The notes: a model not told the origin generated them from the letters alone. A DNA stretch of 9,320 nt from an uncultured Christensenella sp. (GCA_910584815.1 CAJUBT010000038.1:1-9320), one strand, 5' to 3'. Shown: positions 1 to 6,509, counted from the stretch's first letter. Numbers and translations are program-made.

Positions 1-17
1 AATTGTTATTTTACAAT

Positions 18-46
18 AAGTGTGTTAATTAAAGCACACTTTTTTT
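18..46 (+). terminator. Rho-independent terminator of the upstream transcript
   Basis: Arms AAGTGTG (18-24) and CACACTT (35-41) form a 7-bp stem, extendable inward by T25-G34 and T26-A33. The right arm runs directly into seven T (40-46). This is a standard intrinsic terminator reading on the + strand. It would end the transcript entering from the left; if the genome is circular, that is the Rep operon at the right-hand end of the window. Confidence 0.8.
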
Positions 47-102
47 ATTTATATTTATTTTATTCCTTTAATTAACAAAAAATTAAGAAAAAGGGGGAAT
101 AA

Positions 103-369
103 ATGGCTGTTGTTGTAACAGGTAAAAATGGTCAAGATGTTGTTTTATTAAATCCAAGTGAAAAATCTTTGAAATATACTTTGGAACTTCGCCATAAAAA
201 AGCATTAACCAATTTAGGTAAACCTAAACGAGATAAAGATGGCAAACAAATAAAATTAACAGAAAAACAACTTGCTTATCGTGCTGGTTATTTAGGTAGA
301 CAAAAAGACACAAATAATGCTTTTAAATCTAAACATCCAAGATATAAACGCAAAACACAAAATAGATAA
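103..369 (+). CDS. Small basic protein of unknown function (88 aa)
   Basis: The ATG at 103 is preceded by a strong ribosome site (AAAGGGGG, about 5 nt away), so the start is well supported. The 88-residue product is rich in Lys and Arg (for example GKPKRDKDGKQIKL near residues 39-52, and a C-terminal tail KHPRYKRKTQNR). It has no membrane segment and no cysteine cluster. The N-terminus (MAVVVTGKNGQDVVLLNPSEK) is followed by a probable helix. The charge suggests nucleic-acid binding, but that is inference and no family is recognised with confidence. It stands alone between the terminator at 18-46 and a 250-bp noncoding stretch, so it may have its own promoter in the AT-rich 47-90 segment. Confidence 0.85.
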   Translation: MAVVVTGKNGQDVVLLNPSEKSLKYTLELRHKKALTNLGKPKRDKDGKQIKLTEKQLAYRAGYLGRQKDTNNAFKSKHPRYKRKTQNR

Positions 370-372
370 AAA

Positions 373-386
373 TTGCGACATCGCAA
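373..386. repeat. Inverted repeat just after the first gene
   Basis: TTGCGA (373-378) and TCGCAA (381-386) are complementary around a 2-nt centre; as RNA this would be a 5-bp stem with loop ACAT. On the + strand it is followed by A residues, so it is not a + strand terminator. On the - strand it is followed by a run of T and could stop antisense transcription. A protein-binding site is equally possible. Confidence 0.4.
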
Positions 387-396
387 AAAAAATGGT

Positions 397-538
397 GTTC
401 GCTTTTTAAACTTTAAATTTAATAAAAGTATAAGCCTTATGAAATTAGTAGTAAGCACATTATCAATACTTGAAGTTGATTTGCAGTAAGGACTAACTGC
501 ATTAAAAACCTTTTTGTAGCGAACTCAATATTGAGTTC
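397..538 (+). other. Structured noncoding segment (possible leader RNA)
   Basis: The 250 bp between the genes at 103-369 and 620-979 have no convincing ORF but many complementary segments. GTTCGCT (397-403) matches AGCGAAC (518-524), TTTTTAA (403-409) matches TTAAAAA (502-508), and TGCAGT (482-487) matches ACTGCA (496-501) around an 8-nt loop. Together these could fold into a closed multi-stem RNA. The outer helix shares bases 521-524 with the palindrome at 521-538, so the two would be mutually exclusive, as in an attenuator-type switch. A 16-codon ORF (439-489) lies inside but lacks a ribosome site. No known riboswitch class is recognised. A structured leader for the gene at 620 or an origin-associated element are both possible. 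Confidence 0.35.
521..538. promoter_or_regulatory. Perfect 18-bp palindrome, candidate operator
   Basis: GAACTCAATATTGAGTTC reads identically on both strands with no spacer, the form expected for a dimeric repressor site. It contains TTGAGT (531-536), which could act as a -35 element, and very AT-rich sequence lies downstream at a plausible -10 distance. It sits about 80 bp upstream of the gene at 620, ahead of the coat genes. The regulator is not identified; it could be host- or phage-encoded. Confidence 0.45.
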
Positions 539-619
539 TATATTAAAAAATTAAATTATTAAATTAAATATTAAGTAAAAATTATTAGAGATTAAAAATA
601 ATAAGGAGAAATATCAAAA

Positions 620-979
620 ATGGCATTTGTAAAACCAATTAGAGAAATAGGAATAGTTATTAGTAAAACACATAATGAAGCAAGAGAAGAAAGAGAAGAT
701 TTTAACGGAAATAAATACCCTGCAAGAGAAGAAGAATATATTATTGAAGTAATAAGTTGTGATGAAGATGATTTAAACGAAGAAACAGGTATTTTTAATG
801 GAACTCGTGCAAGTTATAAAGTAGATAAAGAAACATTTGATAAAGTTAGATTTGGTATGTTTGCAAAAGTTAAATATACTGCAAGTCAGTATGGAGAAAA
901 ACAAGTAAATGTTAAACCTGAAACTTTTGCATTATTAGAAAAAGCACCTTTTAATTTTGGTGCAAGAAATATTAAATAA
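620..979 (+). CDS. Acidic small protein, candidate ssDNA-binding (gene V-position) protein
   Basis: This is a 119-residue product starting at an ATG with AAGGAG 11 nt upstream. It has no membrane segment. The middle is strongly acidic (CDEDDLNEETG, about residues 52-62). The second half alternates charged and hydrophobic residues, as in a small beta-barrel (KVRFGMFAKVKYTAS, about 75-89). In Ff-type filamentous phages the single-strand binding protein (gene V) lies between the replication genes and the small coat genes. This gene holds that position, 11 bp upstream of the first coat candidate and probably co-transcribed with it. The ssDNA-binding role rests on position, size and predicted beta content, not on a recognised motif. 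Confidence 0.8.
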   Translation: MAFVKPIREIGIVISKTHNEAREEREDFNGNKYPAREEEYIIEVISCDEDDLNEETGIFNGTRASYKVDKETFDKVRFGMFAKVKYTASQYGEKQVNVKPETFALLEKAPFNFGARNIK

Positions 980-990
980 AGGAGAAAATT

Positions 991-1158
991 TTGGCAACGA
1001 TTTTTAAAAATATAGGTTTAGTGCTTTTAGGAATTATAATTGCAGTTGGTGTCGCTAGCCTTGTAACTGCTATCGGTTGTGCAGTAAATGGAATAGGTTT
1101 TACTCAACAAATAGTTCAATGGACTGGTGGAACTGCAAATATAACTCCTGTAATATAA
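991..1158 (+). CDS. Small hydrophobic membrane protein, candidate coat protein (55 aa)
   Basis: This ORF begins with TTG at 991, preceded by AAAGGAG with 6 nt spacing. No in-frame ATG exists, so TTG is the only credible start. The 55-residue product is one Lys-flanked hydrophobic segment (about residues 7-33, IGLVLLGIIIAVGVASLVTA) followed by a polar tail ending GGTANITPVI. Its size, hydrophobicity and place after a gene V-position gene and before a strong terminator match the filamentous phage coat cluster (pVII, pIX, pVIII). It lacks the basic C-terminal tail of Ff pVIII, so major and minor coat roles cannot be told apart here. Confidence 0.75.
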   Translation: MATIFKNIGLVLLGIIIAVGVASLVTAIGCAVNGIGFTQQIVQWTGGTANITPVI

Positions 1159-1169
1159 AAAGGTAATGT

Positions 1170-1328
1170 ATGAAAAAGATAATAATTATAGCACTAATAG
1201 TTATATTAGTTGTCTTATTTGGAACATTCCCTTTATCACTTCTAGGCAAGTTATTTAATTGGATAAGCATAGGTTTTAATTGGCTTGCAGGTATATTAAA
1301 TATATTTGGATGGAATGGAATAATTTAG
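1170..1328 (+). CDS. Small hydrophobic membrane protein, candidate coat protein (52 aa)
   Basis: The ATG at 1170 has AAAAAGG 6 nt upstream and lies 11 bp after the previous stop. The 52-residue product starts MKK and runs into a strongly hydrophobic helix (about residues 4-25, IIIIALIVILVVLFGTFPLS). A second amphipathic, Trp-containing stretch follows (LFNWISIGFNWLAGILNIFGW). There is no cysteine and no large soluble part. The short length and the strong terminator directly after it (1343-1384) are typical of an abundant structural coat protein. It may be the major coat, with its neighbour at 991 minor, or the reverse. A holin-like role is a less likely alternative. Confidence 0.75.
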   Translation: MKKIIIIALIVILVVLFGTFPLSLLGKLFNWISIGFNWLAGILNIFGWNGII

Positions 1329-1342
1329 GTATTTATAAAATT

Positions 1343-1384
1343 AAAAAGCACTAATTAGGAACTGCCCTATTTGGTGCTTTTTTT
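1343..1384 (+). terminator. Strong intrinsic terminator after the coat genes
   Basis: The outer stem AAAAAGCAC (1343-1351) pairs with GTGCTTTTT (1374-1382). The helix continues through TAA/TTG and, after a T-T mismatch, through TAGG/CCTA around the loop AACTGC. The right arm flows into seven T (1378-1384). Filamentous phages commonly have such a terminator after the major coat gene, giving high coat expression and low downstream expression. The downstream genes would then depend on read-through or a weak promoter. Confidence 0.88.
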
Positions 1385-1406
1385 AAAAGGAAAAAAGGAA
1401 AAATAA

Positions 1407-1655
1407 ATGGACAAATTATTTAGTGTTCTTTGGCGAATAGTTGGTGTTCTTTCTGTTTTAGTTATTACTGCATTTATTTGGTTATATTTCTTTGTTCCAA
1501 AGCCACAAACGATAAGCACTAATTATATTTCGGCTTTAACATTATATGATGATGAAGATACACCATTAGAAGATGCAACTATTGTTTCTAATATAAATGT
1601 TTATAAAAATAAAGAAAACACAGAAAATGGACAACAACTTTTGAGTGGTCTATGA
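1407..1655 (+). CDS. N-anchored membrane protein, possibly the 5' part of a split gene (82 aa)
   Basis: The ATG at 1407 is preceded by AAGGAAAAAAGG. Residues 1-10 (MDKLFSVLWR) are a short positively charged start, residues about 11-31 are one transmembrane helix (IVGVLSVLVITAFIWLYFF), and the rest is a polar, outward-facing stretch. The ORF ends at TGA (1653-1655) and overlaps the ATG of the next ORF by 4 nt (ATGA). The extracytoplasmic part stops abruptly in low-complexity sequence. The next ORF has no membrane anchor, and its frame stays open backward past its ATG to about 1613, so the two may be one anchored protein of about 430 residues joined by a -1 shift or broken by an indel. No named family is recognised. 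Confidence 0.75.
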   Translation: MDKLFSVLWRIVGVLSVLVITAFIWLYFFVPKPQTISTNYISALTLYDDEDTPLEDATIVSNINVYKNKENTENGQQLLSGL

Positions 1656-2695
1656 CTACATATCAAGGAACTAACTATACAGAAAAAGCAACAAAAGGTG
1701 TTCAAATTGTTGGAGATTATAAGGCAAATCCTTATAGAAGTTACAGAACAATCAAAGACACAAGACTTTGGGGTAAATGGAAAAACTTTTATCTTTGGTA
1801 TGATATAGGAATAGATAATTTATATTCTTATGATATTAGTTATGATAAAGATAGTAATACAGGAACTGCCTATGCTTCACCAACTGCTCTTAATAATGAT
1901 AGTGTTTTTGTTGTTTCAGTTGGTAGTGGCGAAGAAACAACACTTGCTCAATTAAGATTTAGAAAACAAGTATTAGATAGCAAGTATTATAGACAAGAAT
2001 GGTTTGGCTTTTATGATAATTGGCTTTCTAATTGGACTGAATACAATCTTGTAGGTTTGAATTATACTATCGGCTCAATATATAAAACTATTTCTAGTTT
2101 AAATCAAGGCACATATTATTTAACATTAGATTTAGCAGAATTTTTTGATGTTTATGTATTAGATGATAATAATCAATTTAATGTTCAAACAACTGATACA
2201 CAATTTACTTATGTTACTTGCAAAGTTTCAGTAAATGATGAAGGTATGACAACTAGAAATCAATCAATGTATGGTATGGTTGCCCAGAATGATGGCTCGG
2301 TTTCATTTGATTATGATGAAGAACAAAAACTTTATTGGAAAGCACAAGAGAACATTACATTAGATAATAATGTTTTAGAAACTCGCTATTCAAATTATTA
2401 CAATGGAAATCTTTTATATATAAAAAATGATGCAGTTACAAAATATAAAGATTTTAAAAATTTAAGAATACATTTAATAATTGATTTATCAAAATTAGAA
2501 AATGTAATTGGTATAGATAGTTTTGGTCTTGATGGCTTAAATTATCACGACATAACAATAATTGGAAATACACAAGATTTTTATTTTATGTCAAATAGTT
2601 TAATAAATACAAAAGTCGGTAAAATATATCACTCGCAAGAAGTAAACATTGTTGTTTATGATAATGCAAATATGAATATAGAGTTGGTGGCTTAA
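1652..2695 (+). CDS. Probable surface or virion structural protein, beta-rich (347 aa)
   Basis: This long ORF is rich in Tyr, Asn, Asp and Thr with alternating beta-strand patterns and no membrane helix, as in an extracellular or virion protein. The ATG at 1652 overlaps the previous stop (ATGA) and has only a weak GAG 6 nt upstream, so translation would depend on coupling or on frameshifting from the gene before. In the same frame upstream of the ATG the codons read TTFEWS, which looks like genuine protein. The fold is not recognised. It sits in the coat-to-Zot interval, where filamentous phages encode adsorption and cap proteins (pIII, pVI). A minor virion or adsorption role is inferred. Confidence 0.8.
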   Translation: MTTYQGTNYTEKATKGVQIVGDYKANPYRSYRTIKDTRLWGKWKNFYLWYDIGIDNLYSYDISYDKDSNTGTAYASPTALNNDSVFVVSVGSGEETTLAQLRFRKQVLDSKYYRQEWFGFYDNWLSNWTEYNLVGLNYTIGSIYKTISSLNQGTYYLTLDLAEFFDVYVLDDNNQFNVQTTDTQFTYVTCKVSVNDEGMTTRNQSMYGMVAQNDGSVSFDYDEEQKLYWKAQENITLDNNVLETRYSNYYNGNLLYIKNDAVTKYKDFKNLRIHLIIDLSKLENVIGIDSFGLDGLNYHDITIIGNTQDFYFMSNSLINTKVGKIYHSQEVNIVVYDNANMNIELVA

Positions 2696-2696
2696 T

Positions 2697-3242
2697 ATGG
2701 AAAATATGAAAGTAAAAGAATTTATTGTTTGGCTATTATGTTTAATTGGTGCAGTTCTATCTTCATTTTGGATTATTTCTACTTATACTGCAAGTAATGA
2801 AATATTAGGTAACTTAAATAAAACTTCAAATAACCTAGTTTTTATTATTCAATGTAAAACTGCTGTTATGACACCTGATAAAGAAATACAAGATAAATAT
2901 TCACTTAAAAAAGAATTTATATCAGTTTATCAAGTTGATAAAGATTTTAATGCTGATGAAAATGAATATGAGTTTGTATTAAATAAAACTTGTTTTGCAA
3001 ATTGTGAAATGGTAGCAGGTAAAGTAAGTTGTAATTTAGAATTTACTTTTTTAGATACTGATGGCTTGGAGTTATTAACTGATACATTATATCTAACTAT
3101 CAATTTTTATGATGGTAGCACGGTTTTAGAAATGTTTACATTGGGTGGCGAAACTGCAAATGCTTATTGGTTAAGTTATTTTAATGCTAGGGGTTTTGAT
3201 ATGCGAGTATATAATTTAGGAGTAAAAAATGGACTTATCTAA
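2697..3242 (+). CDS. N-anchored membrane protein with extracytoplasmic domain (181 aa)
   Basis: The start at 2697 lies one base after the previous stop, with GTTGGTGG upstream; GGTG matches the distal part of the anti-Shine-Dalgarno sequence. An in-frame ATG at 2706 is an alternative. One hydrophobic helix (about residues 9-28, FIVWLLCLIGAVLSSFWIIS) is followed by a soluble domain of about 150 residues with several cysteines (including KTCFANCEM and VSCNLEF) that could form disulfides outside the cell. The beta pattern (CNLEFTFLDTDG, LYLTINFYDGS) is clear. It overlaps the following adhesin gene by 14 nt, indicating one translational unit. No family is recognised; a minor virion or cap protein is inferred from context. 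Confidence 0.8.
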   Translation: MENMKVKEFIVWLLCLIGAVLSSFWIISTYTASNEILGNLNKTSNNLVFIIQCKTAVMTPDKEIQDKYSLKKEFISVYQVDKDFNADENEYEFVLNKTCFANCEMVAGKVSCNLEFTFLDTDGLELLTDTLYLTINFYDGSTVLEMFTLGGETANAYWLSYFNARGFDMRVYNLGVKNGLI

Positions 3243-5283
3243 AAAAATCATAATTGCAATAGTTAGTGCTTGTGTTGTTGTAATTGCTGGTGTTTTTATT
3301 GGTGTAAACTGGAATTCTTTAAGTGTTTTATTTAGTGGCACAAAAATATACACTTATGAACAAATAGAAGAAAGTTATGATAAGGGTTATAACGATGCAA
3401 ATACAAACGAAAAACAATATTTAGAACAATTAAATCATTTTAAAAAATTATATGAAGATAATAATTTAGAATTAACTAATTGTAGAAATCAAATTGAAAA
3501 TTTAACAAATTCAAATAATAATTATAAAAGTCAGGTTGAAGATTTAACAGAACAAAAAACAAATTTACAAGGTAGTATTTCAAGTTTAGAAAGTATTAAA
3601 TTAGAAAATGAAAAAACAATAGAAGAAAACAACAAAAATATTAGTGCTTTACAAGAAGAAGTTCAAAAGTTAGAAAGTGATAATAATACTAATACTGAAA
3701 ATATAACCAAACTACAAAATCAAATATTAACTCTACAATCTTTAAATACACAATTACAAAGAACTAATGAACTTAATGTTTCAACTATTACAACATTAAA
3801 TAGTCAAATTTCTTTACTAAATGTTCAAATTAGTGATTTGACTTTACAGGTTCAAAATAATTCTTCTAATACTGCTGTTTTAAACAATAGAATTATTGAA
3901 CTTGAAAAATCAGTTGCTTATTATGAACAATATATTTCTAATTTAGAAAACAGCGAACAAGTTGTCGCTACTTTTGAATTTGATGGTAGCGTTTATAACA
4001 TTCAAATTATTGCTAAAAATAGCCTTGTAAGTGTAGTTACCCCACCAACTAATGATTATGTTATTTTTAACTATTGGACTGTAAACGGCGAACAAGTAGA
4101 TTTAACGACCTATCAATTAACTGCAAATACAAAATTTATCGCTAATGTTACATATAAGTATAACGTTAAATTTATGGTAGATAGTGCAGAACATAATAGT
4201 CAAATTATTGTTGCTAATGACTATGCAACATTGCCTACTCCTCCAACTAAAAATGGCTATGAGTTTGACGGCTGGACTATTAACGGCATTGATATAGTTG
4301 ATATATCTAATATTTCAATTACTCAAAATACTATTTTCATTGCTAAATTTACAAAACTTCATAATGTAACATTTATAGTTAATGACGAAGTTTTAGAAAC
4401 TAAACAAGTTAGAAATGGCGAATGTATAGAAAATGCTAATTGTGATTATGTTTGGACTTTAAACGGCAATGTTATAGATTTTGCAGAATATCCTATTTTT
4501 GCCGATGTTATTTTTATCGCTAAAACTGAAATAAGTTCTTTAAAAGCACAATCTTGGAATGGATTATCTAATTTTTCTGGTCCTGATGTTTGGTATTTTG
4601 AAGATAATGTATTTTATTCTAGTGGTTCTCAACAATATCGTTTAAATAAGGAAACTTTGACTTGGGAACTAAAAACTTGGACTGGCTTTTCTCCCCTTTA
4701 TGGTTCTAATGTGTTTCATTTGGGTGAAAATGTTTATTATCTACGAAATAGAGATCACTATATTTTAAATAAGGAAACTTTAATTTGGGAGCCAAAAGTT
4801 TGGACAGGGCTATCTTCTAGCCTTGAATATTATTCTATATTTTCTGATGGAAATGTAGCATATTTAATTGATGTGTCTACAATTTATAAATTAGATGAAG
4901 AAAATTCGTGTTGTTATTATCTTACAACTTTCCCTAATTCTTATATTCATTCAATGTACGGAAGTTCTGATTTTTTTGTTAACGATGGCTTGCTTTATTA
5001 TTCATATAAACCTGAAAACATAGATATATTTTTTGATTTAGAAAAAGGCGAATGGTTAAATTTTAGTTGGAATACTCCTTCTTATTTTCGTGGTTATGGC
5101 ATATGGAGATATAAAGATAATTTATATTATTCATATGGCAATAAACATTTATATTACGATACCACTACAAATAGTTGGTTAGTCAAAGATTGGGATATTA
5201 CAGATTTTGAAGCCTACTATATTTGGAATGATGGTGTTAATCTTTATTATTCTAAATCTATCACTCATTATATTTTTGTTTAA
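3229..5283 (+). CDS. Adhesin-like virion protein: membrane anchor, coiled coil, InlB-type repeats, kelch-like propeller (684 aa)
   Basis: The ATG at 3229 has TAGGAG upstream and overlaps the previous gene by 14 nt. In order: a Lys-led transmembrane helix (about residues 6-26); a long heptad-rich coiled coil (about 50-240) rich in Asn, Gln, Glu and Leu; three InlB/Listeria-Bacteroides-type beta repeats (about 245-308, 309-376, 377-438; the second has the classic PTPPTKNGYEFDGWTING and ITQNTIFIAKF); and six repeats of about 40-45 residues from Trp443 to the end. The last repeat units have a W-x-G opening, a D-N-x-Y-Y core and an L-x-K-E-T-x-x-W close, as in kelch-like propellers. This is the best candidate for the receptor-binding (pIII-equivalent) protein. 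Unlike Ff pIII it is anchored at the N-terminus. The domain names come from pattern recognition. Confidence 0.88.
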   Translation: MDLSKKIIIAIVSACVVVIAGVFIGVNWNSLSVLFSGTKIYTYEQIEESYDKGYNDANTNEKQYLEQLNHFKKLYEDNNLELTNCRNQIENLTNSNNNYKSQVEDLTEQKTNLQGSISSLESIKLENEKTIEENNKNISALQEEVQKLESDNNTNTENITKLQNQILTLQSLNTQLQRTNELNVSTITTLNSQISLLNVQISDLTLQVQNNSSNTAVLNNRIIELEKSVAYYEQYISNLENSEQVVATFEFDGSVYNIQIIAKNSLVSVVTPPTNDYVIFNYWTVNGEQVDLTTYQLTANTKFIANVTYKYNVKFMVDSAEHNSQIIVANDYATLPTPPTKNGYEFDGWTINGIDIVDISNISITQNTIFIAKFTKLHNVTFIVNDEVLETKQVRNGECIENANCDYVWTLNGNVIDFAEYPIFADVIFIAKTEISSLKAQSWNGLSNFSGPDVWYFEDNVFYSSGSQQYRLNKETLTWELKTWTGFSPLYGSNVFHLGENVYYLRNRDHYILNKETLIWEPKVWTGLSSSLEYYSIFSDGNVAYLIDVSTIYKLDEENSCCYYLTTFPNSYIHSMYGSSDFFVNDGLLYYSYKPENIDIFFDLEKGEWLNFSWNTPSYFRGYGIWRYKDNLYYSYGNKHLYYDTTTNSWLVKDWDITDFEAYYIWNDGVNLYYSKSITHYIFV

Positions 5284-5300
5284 CAAGTTGGTGCTACATT

Positions 5301-6125
5301 ATGGGTATTTACATAATTTTTGCTCCACCAGGAGAAGGCAAAACTTGTTTTCTTGCACATTGTTTAAATACTGCAATGTATAATAGACAAAGAAATAAGG
5401 CTATGCAAATGGAGTTAGTGGCCAAACAACAAAATGGTTTTAAGAATATCAAAACTATACCACAATATTGTGTAAGTGCTAATTTTGATTTAATTGGTAA
5501 AAAGTTTGGCTACTCTCCTAGATATTCTAGGAAGATTAACCCTTATAGATTAGGCTTTGAAAATAAGTATATTAAAACACATTTTAATTTACCTTATGAA
5601 GTAATAGGCATAACAGAAGCACAAAAATATCTTAATAGTAGAATGTCTTTATACTTCCCTGATTGGCAGTCTAGGTGGTATGAACAACATAGGCACGATA
5701 ATTTAGATATATATTTAGATACGCAAAGACCTATGCTTATAGATGCTAATATTCGTGAACTTGCTGAATTTATAGAAATAGTAAAACTTTCTATTGATTA
5801 TGATAACTTTGGTAAACCTTGCCGATTAACTTGGAAAATTAGAAGAATTAAAAATAGTAACTTATTTGATAAATATATGTCTAGTGGCAGGCAGGACAAG
5901 TCTTGTTATACTGAAGAAATAGTTGTTGCAAATTACAATGTTTTTGCTTTATATGATAGTCAAAGTTGTAAACCAAAATTTTATGAAGGTCATTTTGAAG
6001 AAGATATAGATTATCAAGAATGTGAACCACCAGAAGAAACAATGAAAGGTTATATAAAATATTTAGAAGAAAATGATGATGAATTGCCAAAAGGCTTTTA
6101 TCAAAAAAGGAGTTTAGTCGCATAA
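5301..6125 (+). CDS. zot: Zot/pI-family assembly ATPase
   Basis: This is the inovirus morphogenesis protein (gene I/Zot family), an inner-membrane ATPase that drives phage assembly and extrusion. The Walker A motif APPGEGKT is at residues 8-15. The Walker B-like segment VIGITEAQKYLNSR is at 101-114. The family signature HRHDNLDIYLDTQRP is at about 130-144, followed by the IDANIREL stretch. The usual Walker B aspartate is replaced by Thr105, while Glu106 is kept. The 274-residue protein shows no obvious transmembrane helix in its C-terminal part, where many Zot/pI proteins have one; it ends in an acidic tail and a short basic end. The start has GTTGGTG about 7 nt upstream. It follows the adhesin gene by 17 bp and overlaps the next gene by one base. 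Confidence 0.93.
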   Translation: MGIYIIFAPPGEGKTCFLAHCLNTAMYNRQRNKAMQMELVAKQQNGFKNIKTIPQYCVSANFDLIGKKFGYSPRYSRKINPYRLGFENKYIKTHFNLPYEVIGITEAQKYLNSRMSLYFPDWQSRWYEQHRHDNLDIYLDTQRPMLIDANIRELAEFIEIVKLSIDYDNFGKPCRLTWKIRRIKNSNLFDKYMSSGRQDKSCYTEEIVVANYNVFALYDSQSCKPKFYEGHFEEDIDYQECEPPEETMKGYIKYLEENDDELPKGFYQKRSLVA

Positions 6126-6502
6126 TGAATTTTAATAAAAATGATTTAATAGATAGTGTTTTGAAACATTATTATTTAACTTTTGAAAATACATTAGATA
6201 CTGCTGACTATGTTCCTGAAAAATTTAATTCAAAGATACATAAATATATTTTTAAAAATATGAAAAAGTCTTTTAAAAAAATTGATAAAGAAGATAGAGT
6301 TTATCAAAAGAAAGTTAAAAAAGAATTAAGATTAGAAAAACGATTAGATATAAAGGAAAAAAGAAAACAAAAACGATTTAGAAGAAAAGAAAAAATTAAA
6401 TCTTTCTTTCTAAAAGTTAAACAATTATTTTTCACTTTTATAAAAAAATTGTTTAAGCGAAAAGAAAGAATTAACAAGCAGTCTAACAAGAAAAAACCTT
6501 AG
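6125..6502 (+). CDS. Highly basic protein of unknown function (125 aa)
   Basis: The ATG at 6125 shares its A with the Zot stop codon (TAATG), and the ribosome site AAGGAG is rather far (13 nt), suggesting re-initiation after Zot. Residues 1-45 are ordinary and mildly acidic. From about residue 46 the protein is dominated by Lys and Arg (such as KRKQKRFRRKEKIK), including an amphipathic segment KSFFLKVKQLFFTFIKKLFKRK near 91-112. That segment could bind nucleic acid or the inner membrane surface. Coupling to Zot suggests a role in assembly or in handing DNA to the exit machinery, but this is inference. The family is not recognised. The stop codon lies inside the hairpin at 6490-6509. Confidence 0.78.
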   Translation: MNFNKNDLIDSVLKHYYLTFENTLDTADYVPEKFNSKIHKYIFKNMKKSFKKIDKEDRVYQKKVKKELRLEKRLDIKEKRKQKRFRRKEKIKSFFLKVKQLFFTFIKKLFKRKERINKQSNKKKP

Positions 6503-6509
6503 TTTTTTC
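6490..6509 (+). terminator. A/T hairpin at the end of the structural operon
   Basis: GAAAAAAC (6490-6497) and GTTTTTTC (6502-6509) form a perfect 8-bp stem with loop CTTA, overlapping the last codons and the stop of the basic-protein gene. The stem has A on one side and T on the other, so it could act as a weak terminator in either direction. The low GC content makes termination less certain than at 18-46 or 1343-1384. Confidence 0.5.

Noticed and set aside
439..489. 16-codon ORF (MKLVVSTLSILEVDLQ) as a leader peptide before the hairpin at 482-501
   Set aside because: There is no ribosome site upstream and the length is within chance for this composition; kept only as a remark in the structured-segment entry.
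1653..1655. TGA read as Trp (Mycoplasma-type code)
   Set aside because: The large genes use TGG throughout with no internal TGA, and reading through this TGA enters a frame that only shadows the next gene.
3400..3950. Simple DNA repeat in the adhesin gene
   Set aside because: The apparent repetition comes from coiled-coil heptads and Asn/Gln/Glu-rich codons; no exact long DNA repeat unit was found by eye.
5881..6123. Open frame on the - strand, 80 codons
   Set aside because: It lies wholly opposite the Zot gene, has no ribosome site, and its Leu/His/Asn-rich product is what antisense of AT-rich coding DNA gives.
6304..6489. Open frame on the - strand, 61 codons
   Set aside because: Antisense of the Lys-rich gene: Lys codons AAA/AAG read backward become Phe/Leu, giving a false membrane-like protein.
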